This document shows, piece after piece, positions 41,110 to 52,295 of a DNA stretch of 64,000 bases. This stretch comes from Ciona intestinalis (Eukaryota > Chordata > Ascidiacea > Phlebobranchia > Cionidae): contig NC_020174.2 of assembly GCF_000224145.3 (NCBI RefSeq), positions 6,431,106 to 6,495,105 on the forward strand. The letters are read 5' to 3'. Below the pieces are notes generated by a model, which had not been told where the DNA came from, did no database searches, and worked only from the letters and a program-made list of their open reading frames with translations. Both the position numbers and the translations under genes were made by a program. Numbering within the stretch: position 1 is the stretch's first letter; each line of letters begins with the position of its first letter.

Positions 41110-42271
41110 TTCGAAAACAAATATTGTTGCTTCAACATAAACTCACAGAAATAAAAAAGAGTAGAACGCGCAACTTTCCAAAACCGTGATATATTCTTTT
41201 TTCTATTCACGTGACCGCCAACTCCGTCCCCATTTCCCTTCGTCTCCATTGTAAAAGATAGGCGCATAATGTTTTTGGAAGGTTTTAGCTGTTTATTTTA
41301 AAAACTACACCAACTATTCAAGTTTGTTAGGCTAGTTTAGTTATTTGGTACGTTAACGCTTACAGTTTACCACTTGTTTAGGAAATTTAATTATTTAAAA
41401 AAAAATTAATTAAAAATTTCAAACAAACGGTTTTTTAGAAATATATATATATTAGAAAATAGTTTTTTTACACAATAACTTTAAATTAAGTCAAAAAACG
41501 AAGAAAAAGTACACAAAACGTCATCGACTCCATTAACTACAATAGTAAACGGGAACGACCCGCGAAAGAGAGACAGTGTATCGTGCTCTCTCCTTTGCCG
41601 ACATTGGAGATGTGCCTTCTATTCTTTTTTATTTCTGTGCATAAACTACACATTTCAATCAAGTCTTGTGTGTTATGACTTTACATAAATGCGCGGCAAA
41701 AAAACATATTCTTACATTTGGGGGTTTTTGGCAACGTTAATTTTATATTTCTGTGACCAAGATAAACATCACGGTTCATTGTTGCTTTATATTTTATATA
41801 AATGATAACATTGTATATATAAACACTTTCACGATTGTTTTTTTTCTCTTCGTAGTTTAAAGACCCCTCAAAGATTATATAGCATGGATTATCGTAACTT
41901 GCTGTATGTTTCGTTTACGTGAAATTGGACAAACTTTAATTACTCGCTAAATGGGCAGTTTTCTAATATTAATCGTATGATGTTAAGATGAAAGCATTAT
42001 TTTGATTCTGACCAATAGTGTTAAAGTATAAGAAGAATATGAATGTGTTCCAACATATTTATTTTAAGGTTATACTAAAGCAATAAATAAACTGATTAAA
42101 TACGATGCAGAAATAGGGGGGTATTTTCCTGTAATTTACCAACAGTTACGATGGAACAGTAACAAGTATAACAACCACTATGTGGGTCTGCACTATTGCT
42201 CAAGGCGTTTAAATTCTTGAATATTGTGGAAGTTATAATAGCAGTGTGACACTTAAGCAACTTTAACCGTG
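41110..42271. other. Spacer upstream of LETMD1
   Basis: AT-rich sequence holding the LETMD1 promoter side and the 3' flank of the kinase gene. No exon or repeat was recognised. Confidence 0.5.
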
Positions 42272-44266
42272 CTACTTCAACACGTCGTCCAACAGTTTCC
42301 CCGCTTCCAGCTGGCGTTCCATATCAATAAGCCTCGTAACGCTTTGGTAAACTTGCTGAACAATTCCAACTTCCGAGATTCCAAGTCTCTTTACATTGGA
42401 GATATCAAGCAGTTCCTGATCGGTTGAAGAACGATGTTCACCAAGGTTTCCACGTTTGGCGACACTACATGTGTGAATGAATGTAACTTATATATCCTCG
42501 GCGGCCATTAATGACAGTCGTTAAGTTCAGCTTTATTTTCTTACCCTAATTTCTTTATTATTTCATCTAACTTTGGATGTACCGACATATTAGGAAGTCT
42601 AACATGAACGCTGCATCTCATTGAAGTCCCGATGTTGCTTGGACATGTACAAAGATGGCCGAGGTTCTTGCTCCATGCGTATTTATAACCAGCGTTCTAA
42701 TAAACTTCACACGGTTACTTATGTGATCGGTTAGGTCTGTAGTGTAACATTATACTCGCCTTAATTGCATCTTCAAGCTGTTTTTCTCCTTTCTTCCAAT
42801 TTTCGAAGCAAGATTGAAGATCGTTACCCGACTAAAAGTGACAGAAAGTACCAGTACAATAAGTTTAAAGCATTACAGTTGTGCAATTAAATAAACCCGT
42901 TAGCAATACAAAAATTCAAATGATAAAATTCCATAGCCATTTTGCAAAATGTATTTCGTTAGAGAGTTGTATAATAATATATACTGTAGTAAGGTGGGGT
43001 ATCCAAATATCCTGAACACATAATATCCAAATATCCTGATGGCGTATAAAATTCTTTGAATGTTCTTTGTTTACTACCAAAGGTCGAGAAAATAAAATAA
43101 AACAAAAGTCTCGTCTTTCCTCACCCTACTATACAAATTACCAGCGGTATAATTAGTTAACACCTGCATAGATATGATCCGAACATGATCCTCTTCATTC
43201 ACCCAAACAATAAAATCATTTCTTTCGTTCACCATAAACCCTCTTGCGTCAGGCCAATCTCTCGCTATACCATCATTTCTGTAAGAGAATTCCGTAACGT
43301 TGTAAAACAGAATATGCTCTTTCGTTAGCTTGTCAATCTCAGCAGGGCTCATTGAATCAATTGTGCGATACGAACCTGTATTTTAACGTGGAATCAAAAA
43401 TTAAAGTAACTTTTACATATACAGTAGGGCGGTTGGGATACAACTTGCACGTGTTCAATAAACCTGTAAATTCTCTGTCAATGTTCTTCAGCGCCCCCAC
43501 TACGATCTCTTCCACTTTTCTCCTTTCCGCACGAGTGCAGCAGGGAGCAAATGGAAATCCACTGATTGATCGGCCTGCTCTAATACGAACGGATATGACG
43601 TATTTTTCGTCGAATGGTTTGACGATCACGTCATTATTTAACTGCGCGGCGTCATCAGCGTGCATTTGAACTGCAGGGTCGAAATTTTCGTGATATTCTT
43701 TGATGACTGTAAATGTAAAATTTTAAATAAATATGCAACGTGTAATATTCGTTAGGTTATCTCTTTGTTTCAATATACGATTGACACCGAGTAATCTTAC
43801 TAGATGAGGTTAACTGACGAGTTATTACCGATTGCTCAATAATTTCATTATGGTTTACAGTAAGAAGTATTAGGATTCTATACGGGAAGACGTGGCAGTG
43901 GAACTGAAATTTAGGCCACAGTTGGCCAATTAAGCCATAAATAAAGTCATAACGGTTATATGACCTGGATATAAGACATCTTTAAACAAGGTGTAGCATT
44001 CTTCATCGCCAACCACCAACCCAAACTGAAGTCTTGGTGTATCGACCCCAGTTTGTATACACGTGTCTAACGTTACACCGTTGCTGGTTTTCTACAAAAA
44101 TTATGTTAATTTACTGACTACCATATTCAAATATTTAAGGAAACATTACCTTCTGATAAAGTGCTGCATATACTGGCAACGTTAGGTGTTTTGACAGAAA
44201 GTTGGAGTATTTTAACACGGGGTAGCTTTGTTTCGCTATTTTAAGTTCTTGTGTTGTTAATGCCAT
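42272..44266 (-). CDS. Creatine-kinase-type phosphagen kinase
   Basis: Phosphagen kinases move phosphate between ATP and a guanidino compound to buffer energy. Exons: 44150-44266, 43965-44091, 43464-43706, 43164-43375, 42760-42831, 42545-42696, 42272-42464; 1,116 bp, 371 residues. N-terminal helical domain: [20 protein letters not shown] and CIQTGVDTP. Catalytic domain: [46 protein letters not shown] and the reactive-cysteine motif [10 protein letters not shown]. The C-terminus keeps the [10 protein letters not shown] and [11 protein letters not shown] blocks. CPSN favours creatine over arginine kinase, but substrate choice is not proven. The intron at 42,697-42,759 appears to use a GC donor (AAG|GCGAGT), the only choice that keeps frame. 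Confidence 0.93.
42981..43133. mobile_element. Family A MITE in kinase-gene intron
   Basis: TACTGTAGTAAGGTGGGGTA, interior TTTGTTTACTACCAAAGGTC, right end TCTTTCCTCACCCTACTATA. It lies between exons 42760-42831 and 43164-43375. Confidence 0.65.
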
Positions 44267-45412
44267 TTTATCAACACCACAACTTAAACATGCAAAACCA
44301 ATTCCTGTAAGACCTTAGACCTGTATAGCAAGAACAAGGGCTATGAGCATATAACCTTTAAATTATTATTTAAACTTGCATAATGCCCATTTTCACCGCA
44401 ATATATTTGTGCATATTATTTATTGCCTGGTCCAAACGCAGACGATTAAATCGTATTACGTTTTTTCAGGAAACCGCATCTTCGTTGCAGTAGACGCGTA
44501 TCCGCTCTTTATAAAGTTCAGCATAGTTAAAGGGGAACTAAAATGTGATAACGAATGCTATAACACGGATGTTGTGTTTCATACACCCGTTATGTATCTT
44601 GCCCAAGGACACACACGCCCACAATATGGTAACAACATTGAGCTAATAACCCATAACAGAAGAGCAAACCACTTTTCCACAGCACTTCGTAAAATTCGTC
44701 AAAATTCAACATAACACGTCTAGTGGCGCCACTGCCTTTATATGTAACAGGTTAGGGACCAACATGCTTGACGAGCGTGCATGAACGCAGAAGCAAATAT
44801 CGCGTTACCAAATACATATCCACCAATGGAAGCTATATGCCTCCAAACGCGTAATGATTGAACAACGTGTAGCCAACAGTAACATTGCCGCTCGCTGATC
44901 CAATGCTGCCCAATGAAAACAAACCTATAGGAAAAGAGATCTAAAATCGTATAAGAAATAATTAGCTTACTATATACAGGTTGATCTCGAATCTATCGAA
45001 ACAATAAGAAATGAAGCTCCTTCCCCCCTTTCAGCTGTCGCTGTTAACTATGGCACATTTTGTGCAAACAGAGATCGTGGAGGTTGGTGGTACCAACGTC
45101 GTTCAAATGCGCGTAACAAACGTAAACTGCATGTACGCGCCATATGCTTACAGCGAAGCAAATCCGGTAATAGCAATACTTCATTTGCATACAGAATTCC
45201 CACACAAAACCGGTATTGCATCATTCATACGTGGGGGGTGTTTCATCATCCGCTTTGTCAACTTTTCCCACACTTTTATCTGCTGAAACGAAACACCTCC
45301 AGGAACAATAATGTTTTTATAATAAGCTACTTCACATACAATGGTAGCATATAGGCAGCTAGTACCAGCAAACGTGCTTGTGTATTAGTATCGCAGTTGG
45401 AAAGATATCAAA
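44267..45412. other. Divergent spacer, kinase and fibrinogen-domain genes
   Basis: These two genes are transcribed away from each other, so this 1.1-kb stretch should hold both promoters. A family B fragment lies at 44,550-44,625. TATAAA-like text near the kinase side (CTTTATAAAGTTC, about 44,507) is suggestive only. Confidence 0.5.
44550..44625 (+). repeat. Family B fragment
   Basis: Shows GCTATAACACGGATGTTGTG, TTTCATACACCCGTTATGTA and the right block TCTTGCCCAAGGACACACAC, with an internal deletion joining them. Confidence 0.5.
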
Positions 45413-46734
45413 ATGAAGTATTTGTTGATGATGGCATGTCTTTTTATAATGGTGTGGAAATCACGTAAGTGGTAAAACTACTTTGGTAATAATTTATTAT
45501 TTGAAAAAATTTTTCCTTTTTTTAGTGCAATTAAGCGTTGAGCGTGGAACATATAAGAAGCTGTACGGCTCCAAGAATCCAAAGAAAATGTTAAACGTTG
45601 TGTACGAAATGTGTATGACATCAACACCCGCGTACATCAGCGCTACAGCTCGACCAGTGGATTCTTCACTGCCACACACGTTTAAAGTGACCGTCGTAGA
45701 TATACAACGGTACAGTGTATTGGTGGAACTTGAACGCACAGACCAGAAATCGGGGTGGGATGAAATATGGTTGGCTGTAGATTGGGTTGCAAGCAGTAAA
45801 GGTATGTTTTACAAATATAACTCGTGGGAACTTGTTGATTTTTTTAAACTTTCTGATAATTAATTTAGTAATTTTTCGAAACTGCAACGAGTATTACCAT
45901 GGTGGATACACAAGCAACGGCACATACGAAGTTTTACTTCCAAACGGGAAAGCGCTCAATGTTTCGTGCTATATGGAGCCAGGCAGTGGAGGTTGGACGG
46001 TATGTAGATGGTTTGAAACACTCGCACAGAGTCAGGAATTAATGTTTGTTCTTTAAATACAGTTTGTACAACGTCGAAAAAATGGTTCTGTTGATTTTTA
46101 TCAAGATTGGGCCAACTATACAAAGGGGTTTGGAAATCTTGATGGGGACTTTTGGTTGGGTATAATTATGTTGGAACAAACTTGGATACGAATTTAAATA
46201 GTTAACATATATATGAACGTGTATTACAGGGCTGGAAAATCTGCACTTACTGACTAAAGATAATAAATCTGCCGCTCGCATTGTCATTACCATGAATTGC
46301 TATGCAGACTTTTGGATATTTACTGAGTACATACAATATTCGTACGTATAACACTAGCAGCCGAACCCTTTCATAAACATCACATGTTGACAGGTTATTT
46401 ACTCGTTGTGTTTAGATTCTTTCAAATATCTTCTGCGGCTGAAGGTTACAAATTAAACGTTGGGGGGTACAACGGTTCTTTACTTGGCGATTACTTGTCA
46501 GCGAGCAACGGATATTCCTTTTCAACATACGATAAGCTTGGTGATCAAATTCGTAATTTATCCTGCTCTGAGCGTACTAAAGCATCTGGGTGGTGGCGCC
46601 ACCGTTGCCATGACACGAGCATCAACGGAATCTATTCACCATGTAGTTATGGAACTGCATTCGCTGGCGGGGCGGTGCCGCACGGGTGGTACGGTGCAGA
46701 GTATACAGCTCTGATAATACAGCACAGAAATTAA
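45413..46734 (+). CDS. Secreted fibrinogen-domain protein with unusual N-terminus
   Basis: Exons: 45413-45464, 45526-45801, 45869-45999, 46063-46159, 46230-46341, 46416-46734; 987 bp, 328 residues, with introns of only about 60-75 bp. It opens with a signal peptide ([17 protein letters not shown]), then about 90 residues ([13 protein letters not shown] ... [14 protein letters not shown] ... [12 protein letters not shown]). A fibrinogen-related domain follows: [93 protein letters not shown]. Such domains in ficolins, tachylectins and angiopoietins bind sugars, acetyl groups or receptors. The DxD calcium motif is not obvious. The [10 protein letters not shown] ending recalls H-type lectins, a weak resemblance. 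There is no collagen or coiled-coil region, unlike ficolins or angiopoietins. Confidence 0.88.
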
Positions 46735-47084
46735 GCGTGTTTGATTACTGATGCTGCTCGTATGAGTTCCACGAATACTTTTCATCGAATGATTAATCAT
46801 GTTGTTCCTTTGGTTCTCAGTTAAAAAAAAGATGACATAATATGTGATGCACTGATTGTAGGCTATACTTTATACAAAAGGAATGTTAAAACTTTACAAT
46901 TAAGACAATACTTTAATATAAATAACCGATTGATTGAACGAATAAATGTATTTATGTTTAAATATATGGATTTATTCATCCCTCGTCGTTATAACACTAT
47001 CGTTACAGCATTTAAATCAATTTAGACTTAGCAATGCCGAATTGGCAGGTAATTAACGGTGTATAAATTGAAAACATGTTACAG

Positions 47085-47290
47085 TGTATGAATGGATGTT
47101 AGTTGCTTTATCCTCGAGTTGCCGGAAAACTACAGTCGTTATAACACGGGTGTTCTGTTCCATACACATCGTGCCGCGTGTTCTGATTCATATACACTTC
47201 GTGTTTTTTGTTTTTATGCTGGTAGACAATTTGGACAACCCATTAGTGACTGAAGGATTGTAGCAATTACCGTTATATAGTACAATAGGA
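47085..47290 (+). repeat. Family B repeat, diverged copy
   Basis: TTGCTTTATCCTCGAGTTGC, CAGTCGTTATAACACGGGTG, CATACACATCGTGCC, GACAATTTGGACAACCCATT, TAGTGACTGAAGGATTGTAG in the usual order. It abuts the left side of the large inverted repeat. Confidence 0.6.
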
Positions 47291-47329
47291 GAAAAAATTT
47301 TTTAGGTCTAAACATTCTTTTTCTTGCCC

Positions 47330-48600
47330 TACTCCGCCTCAAAGAACATATAGATATCAGCAAGTAAGGACAAGGCCGCCATCTTGTTTCCCACATGTTT
47401 CCCGCTCAAACATCGTTGAACTTCACAAGTGTAAACCAACATATTTGCTCATTTTTGAGCATTGTTTGGGTTATTTATGTTACACAATTATATAAATTTA
47501 ACGTATTTGGCACCGGTGTCGCAAAAAAATCGTTCCCCGAAAAATTCGTTCTTATTTTAGAAACTGCGCATGCGCATGAAGTGGTGGTCACGTGATTACC
47601 ATTTTCCACAACATCGATGAAATATTTATTCCGCTTGCAAGATACACTTCATTTCATATGTGCAAAATGTTGTCAGGAATACCTATATTTATGTTTTTTC
47701 GTTGTTAACGTATTGAGTGTCATGGTATTCTCGCACTGCGGTATAGATGTGAGATTTAGTTGGAGGTATAGGCACAGATTTTACCAGTTGCCTTTCTCAT
47801 ATGTGGTATAAGTCTGTAAGCTTTTTACCGCTTTGGTGTTATTAGACCAACCGAAAATCCAATCCAGGTACAACCAAACCAATAAACAAACTACTGAACC
47901 AACCGTTAACAAATTGAAAAGAAAAATGATGACTAATTGACAGTATTTACAGTCATATAAATAAATGCTGCCAAATTTTACTTTGGTAATATAAACGTCA
48001 CAATGATAATTCCAACTAACGCAACAAAGGTTTTTGTGTTGTCATCAATTTTATTAAAATATTAAGCACATTTTACATGTACAGTCAGTCCCGTAGTTTA
48101 TATACAATATGTTTCATAAGAGATAAAAGTATAATTGAAATAAAGATGCAAAAAAATTCAATATAGCTGTATATGCAACGGCGTATTTAGTTGTTGAAGT
48201 GGAACTGTTTTCACGAATGTCGTCATCGAGAGTCAAAGGTCAATGGGAACGATTTTTGCGGGGGAACGATTTTTTTCTGACACCGGCATTGCATAAGTTT
48301 TAAATACTGTATTTACGTTTAAATGCGAATGCTTGAGTTTTGGTTGGCTTGTAAAATATTCAATTATTTTCAATTTTGATGAATCATAAATGTTTCCCGT
48401 ATCCTATAATACAACTATTGAAACAAAAAATGAATAAAAGTCTAAAAAGCAGTTAAAATACGCAATATATCCGTCTGGTGCCCATGTTGATGCATTTCAT
48501 GCCTGATGTGGGAAACAAGATGGCGTCCATTGACCATTGTTTTCAAACAATGGGTGTCCTTACTTGTTGTTNATCTATTTACTTTGCTCCGGCTTACTGC
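47330..48600. mobile_element. Large imperfect inverted-repeat element
   Basis: The left arm holds AAGTAAGGACAAGGC and GCCATCTTGTTTCCCACAT (about 47,361-47,395) and GGTGTCGCAAAAAAATCGTT (about 47,516). The right arm holds the reverse complements: ATGTGGGAAACAAGATGGC (about 48,507), GTCCTTACTT (about 48,557) and AACGATTTTTTTCTGACACC (about 48,264). Arms of roughly 200-250 bp match in patches and flank about 700 bp without coding frames. It may be a non-autonomous DNA transposon or an old foldback. Exact ends and a target duplication could not be fixed, and one N lies in the right arm. Confidence 0.5.
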
Positions 48601-48956
48601 TATAGTTATTAACATGTGACCTATACATTATATTATTTCATAACAATTGGTATTGTGTGAACATCAATGGATAAATATTGTATCCTACAAATGTATGAGC
48701 TTGTAATACCAGAAAATTGATTATACCTGTTGATAAAGTTTTTATTTTTGCTACAAATTGGGTATTACTACTCTGTTTTTGGCACAAGCCACTTCTTATA
48801 AATTATCACCAAGTGAAAATAACCAAATTTCGAATATATTTTCAAAATATTATCTTTTTATTATCTCAGTATCTTATAGTTGAAAATCCCCTGCGGTTTA
48901 AATTACTAAATTAAAAGCAAATCTTTCAAAGTTTGGCAATGAAAACATACAAAACT

Positions 48957-48978
48957 ACAATGTGGGGAAAGATGGGAC
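48957..48978. repeat. Solo family A tip
   Basis: AATGTGGGGAAAGATGGGAC with no interior or partner nearby. Confidence 0.45.
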
Positions 48979-49369
48979 TCTAAACTGAAATTTATTTACA
49001 TTAGCAGTATTCTGCAACTTGTATTTAACCTACCGAGTTTAACAGGCTGTGCTAGTTTCTTTGCTATGTAAACTTTTTTTGTTGTTTATCTCAAATTAAA
49101 GTCATATTGACCCCTGCCTATTTTCTTCATGCTTATATCTAAGTGTTTTATACAAAACTAAAACTAGTTTTATGAGACAAAATCAAACTGTACGGAATAT
49201 TCAAGGTTGTTTTGTGAAGCTATGAAACTAGTTTAATCGTTCGCACACGCAAACTAAAAAAATCATCGGCTTTACTATGATTTAGCGAGCATTAAAAAAN
49301 NNNNNNNNNNNNNNNNNNNNNNNNNNNNNNNNNNNNNNNNNNNNNNNNNTACTTCTCCCTTGCTTACAG

Positions 49370-50866
49370 CTCCTCCAGTGACCACATGGTAGAGACAATG
49401 GCCATGGAAATTGAACAACTCCTAATGAAGGTTCGATATTACACTGTGTACAATTCGGATAAAACTTCTCTAAAAAATCTGCCCAATTCTGCTAACTTGG
49501 AAAAAAAATCCACGCACAGATAAATTGGTGTAAAAGTTGCTTGAAAACTCCTCGAAATAGTTGTAAATAAGATATATATACTCTTTACAAAAAAAACTTT
49601 TCAATCTGGTATACAATATCTTTATGCTTTTTAAACAACACGTTTCAGTTGACCGGAATGAATGACAGCATGTCCGAGTTCCTTGAGACGAGCAGTAACA
49701 CAAGTTCGGCAATGCTACACACAATACAACGACATAGAGATATATTGCAGGTGACAAGCAAATGACGTTATCTTTCTTGTACCTAACACGCATGCCAAAA
49801 ATCCAGCCATAGAAAATTTGAAGTGTCTTTTTTATGCAGGATTATACTCACGAGTTTCGTAAAACAAAGAACAATATTCACACGTTTAGAGAAAGAGAGG
49901 ATTTGCTCGGATCTGTGAGGAGAGACATTGAGTAAGTATGTGGGGATATAATGCTATCTTTATTTATGATTCCACTTGTATTTATGGTGTTTATATTTCA
50001 GCGCTTACAAAAACCCGAGTGGGGTAAACAACAGGAGAAATGTATATGAAGGAGCACGACCACTTAAGAAAGTATGAAGTTATATAGCATTGTGATGTCA
50101 TATGTGCTTACATGTTGTATGTATGCAACCTCTGAATGACTATTTTGTATCTCATGCTTACTGTCGAGTACACAACATCATATCTACTGCCAATCATGAT
50201 ATCTGTAACTAGTACTGATTTTTATTACAGTTCTGATCGTCTGGCTGATGAAGCCATCGAGTAAGTACTTGTATAGGAAATTTGATTTTAATGGTTTACT
50301 AATTTCTCTTCAATTGATTCCAGCATTGCCATGGCAACCAAGGAAAATCTAGGTCAGCAGAGAAACATGTTCAAAGGCATCACCTCCAGGATGAACACGT
50401 TAGCAAGTAAATCCCATGGCTGTTGTTTGGAAATGTTAAACCAGTGTTGTGTAGTAAGCTTTTAGGGTGAGGTCGTACACTGAGACCTGAGATTTATACC
50501 AAAGTCAAACTATTATCTTATTTTAATTTCCTTTTTGTCTATCCTATAAAAAAATCTGGTTACAAAGCAACTCAAACATAATGATGCATTTCCCAATGTG
50601 TTTTTGAGTTGCAACAACCACGCTTTATCCTTATGTTGTTTTGCTGTTGATTCCCTTCTCTCATTTTTTAAATAACATGATTTTCGTTATTGGTTTCTAA
50701 GAGATAAATTGTTTGTTTCTTTCACTTTGTTCCTCCTGCAGATCGCTTCCCAGCAATCAACAACCTTGTCCAGAAGATCAACCTTCGTAAGAGAAGGGAC
50801 TCTTTAATAATTGCAGTTGTCATTGCTACTTGTATTATCCTCATTCTAATCTATTGGCTGCATTGA
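49370..50866 (+). CDS. GOSR1: Golgi SNAP receptor complex member 1 (GS28), 5'-incomplete
   Basis: GOSR1 is a Qb-SNARE for ER-Golgi and intra-Golgi vesicle fusion. Exons: 49370-49430, 49649-49750, 49840-49931, 50002-50071, 50231-50260, 50324-50406, 50742-50866. Recognised blocks: HMVETMAMEIEQLLMKLTGM, HTIQRHRDILQDYTHEFRKT, REREDLLGSVRRDIDAYKNP, SGVNNRR, MATKENLGQQRNMFKGI, MNTLANRFPAINNLVQKINL, RKRRDSLI and a tail anchor IIAVVIATCIILILIYWLH. The first part (about 65 residues in human) is absent, probably in the assembly gap. In exon 50002-50071 the frame entering (SGVNNRR) and the frame leaving (MKEHDHLR) differ, so the assembled gene has an apparent indel there. The donor after exon 49370-49430 (GTTCGA) is a weak match. 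Confidence 0.9.
50634..50661. repeat. Family D short repeat, copy 2 (GOSR1 intron)
   Basis: Identical over 28 bp to 5,076-5,103 in a ferlin intron, 45 kb away. It lies in the intron before the last GOSR1 exon. Confidence 0.5.
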
Positions 50867-52295
50867 AGTGTTTAACACGTGGTTGAAATAATGGATTTAG
50901 CTTACACAAGCCGGAAGTCTGGCTGACTCTAATGTACGCAAATTGCCAAACATTAAAGCAGCGCTTCTAAATATTTTAGCTTTGTTATTTTAAAAACTCT
51001 AAGAAACACCCAACACAGTACACAGGCCAATATAGTTTTTACAAACAAACCTTTAAATTTAAGATTTCCAATGTTTAAAACTAAGTTCAATTTGAAACAA
51101 GGACTTATATGGCTTGCAACCCGGTCCTGCATATGATATTATATATTGGACATCCGTGTGCAAAGCACGTTTAAGGGTGGTATGCAGATTAATTTATGTT
51201 TTACCTGCGTTTGTAGGTTGTACATAATGTTGGTATTGAACACCCAAGTAATTGTGTATGCTCCTTACTGCAGTTCTACCCTGCATACCTTACACATCTA
51301 TAGTAGGTTAGTCTATGAAAATATAGTAATTTATGGAAGTATATCAGAATAAAAGACAATTTATTCGCAATCGTGAATAATATGCTTATGTTGTAAAGTT
51401 CTTTTTATTCTGTTTCAAATAAAGCATATAGATGGTTGTCTTTGATGTAATATGTCCTAACTGTCAGGAACTGAAACACAATTTGATTCGAAGATTTTTG
51501 GCATTTTTGAAATCTAAGTGTGGTGTAATAGGAAAAACAGGTTTAAACATAAGTTTTGAAAAATACAGGTTTTTGCATAACAGGTGATGTTAGTTTACGA
51601 ACAGTGACCTTAAAAGCCACAATTGGAAGGCACAGTAGGACTATTGTTAAAATAAAAACAGCAACAGATGTTTCAGTATTTGAATAGGAGCATACACGTT
51701 GTGCTCGGATAACGTAATTAATATCATACACGTCTCACCTAATTTAGTGCTATATAAAATATAAAAGCTTCTATTGAATAAACGATAAAAATTGAAGACA
51801 CTTTAACGTGTGGAATGTGGTGTAAGGCAACAAGGGGGAGGATGTACTGCTACGGGTATAAAAATATGTTTCAACTATCTCGGGTAAAATGTAAAAAAAA
51901 TTCTCACAATTGTCAAAGAGTAAAAATTAAATACGAACTCTTAAAAATATTTCAACCTGAGTGAAACATTAACCTTTTGACATAATACAAAGTTGGGAAA
52001 GTTGTTGTTGTACGGGAATGTGTGTGAGGGTGGTGGGTAAAAAGTGATGTTTCTTTAAATAAATGGCGAAAATTATGTCAACCAATAAAGATTGTGTCAA
52101 TTTAAGATGGAACCTCAACAGTTTGATTTCTCTTGATAATGGATGACAAAGTCTACAGAACTCCAGTGGAAACTGTGGTACGAATGAACTTCTATGGTTT
52201 TAACAAACTGTTCTTTGAAAATACTTTGGAAAGTAAAGCTTGAAATAGAAGGTAGGGTTGGCAAACGAGTGTTTTACATAGCAAGCAATGTGTGT
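50867..52295. other. Convergent 3' spacer, GOSR1 and AKNA genes
   Basis: Contains the 3' UTRs of both genes; plus-strand AATAAA-type signals near 51,348 and 51,418 could serve GOSR1. A minus-strand hydrophobic frame at 51,543-51,731 has no supporting evidence. No gene is called. Confidence 0.5.

Larger units (their letters stand above)
46735..49369. other. Repeat-rich spacer with assembly gap
   Basis: Contains a family B copy, a large imperfect inverted repeat (about 47,330-48,600), a family A tip near 48,960 and a run of Ns at about 49,299-49,349. The first GOSR1 exons should lie in or beside the gap. No coding exon was recognised in the readable sequence. Confidence 0.6.

Noticed and set aside
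51543-51731. Hydrophobic minus-strand frame resembling a small membrane protein
   Set aside because: A single frame in a convergent 3' spacer without splice or start context. One membrane-like stretch is weak evidence in AT-rich DNA.
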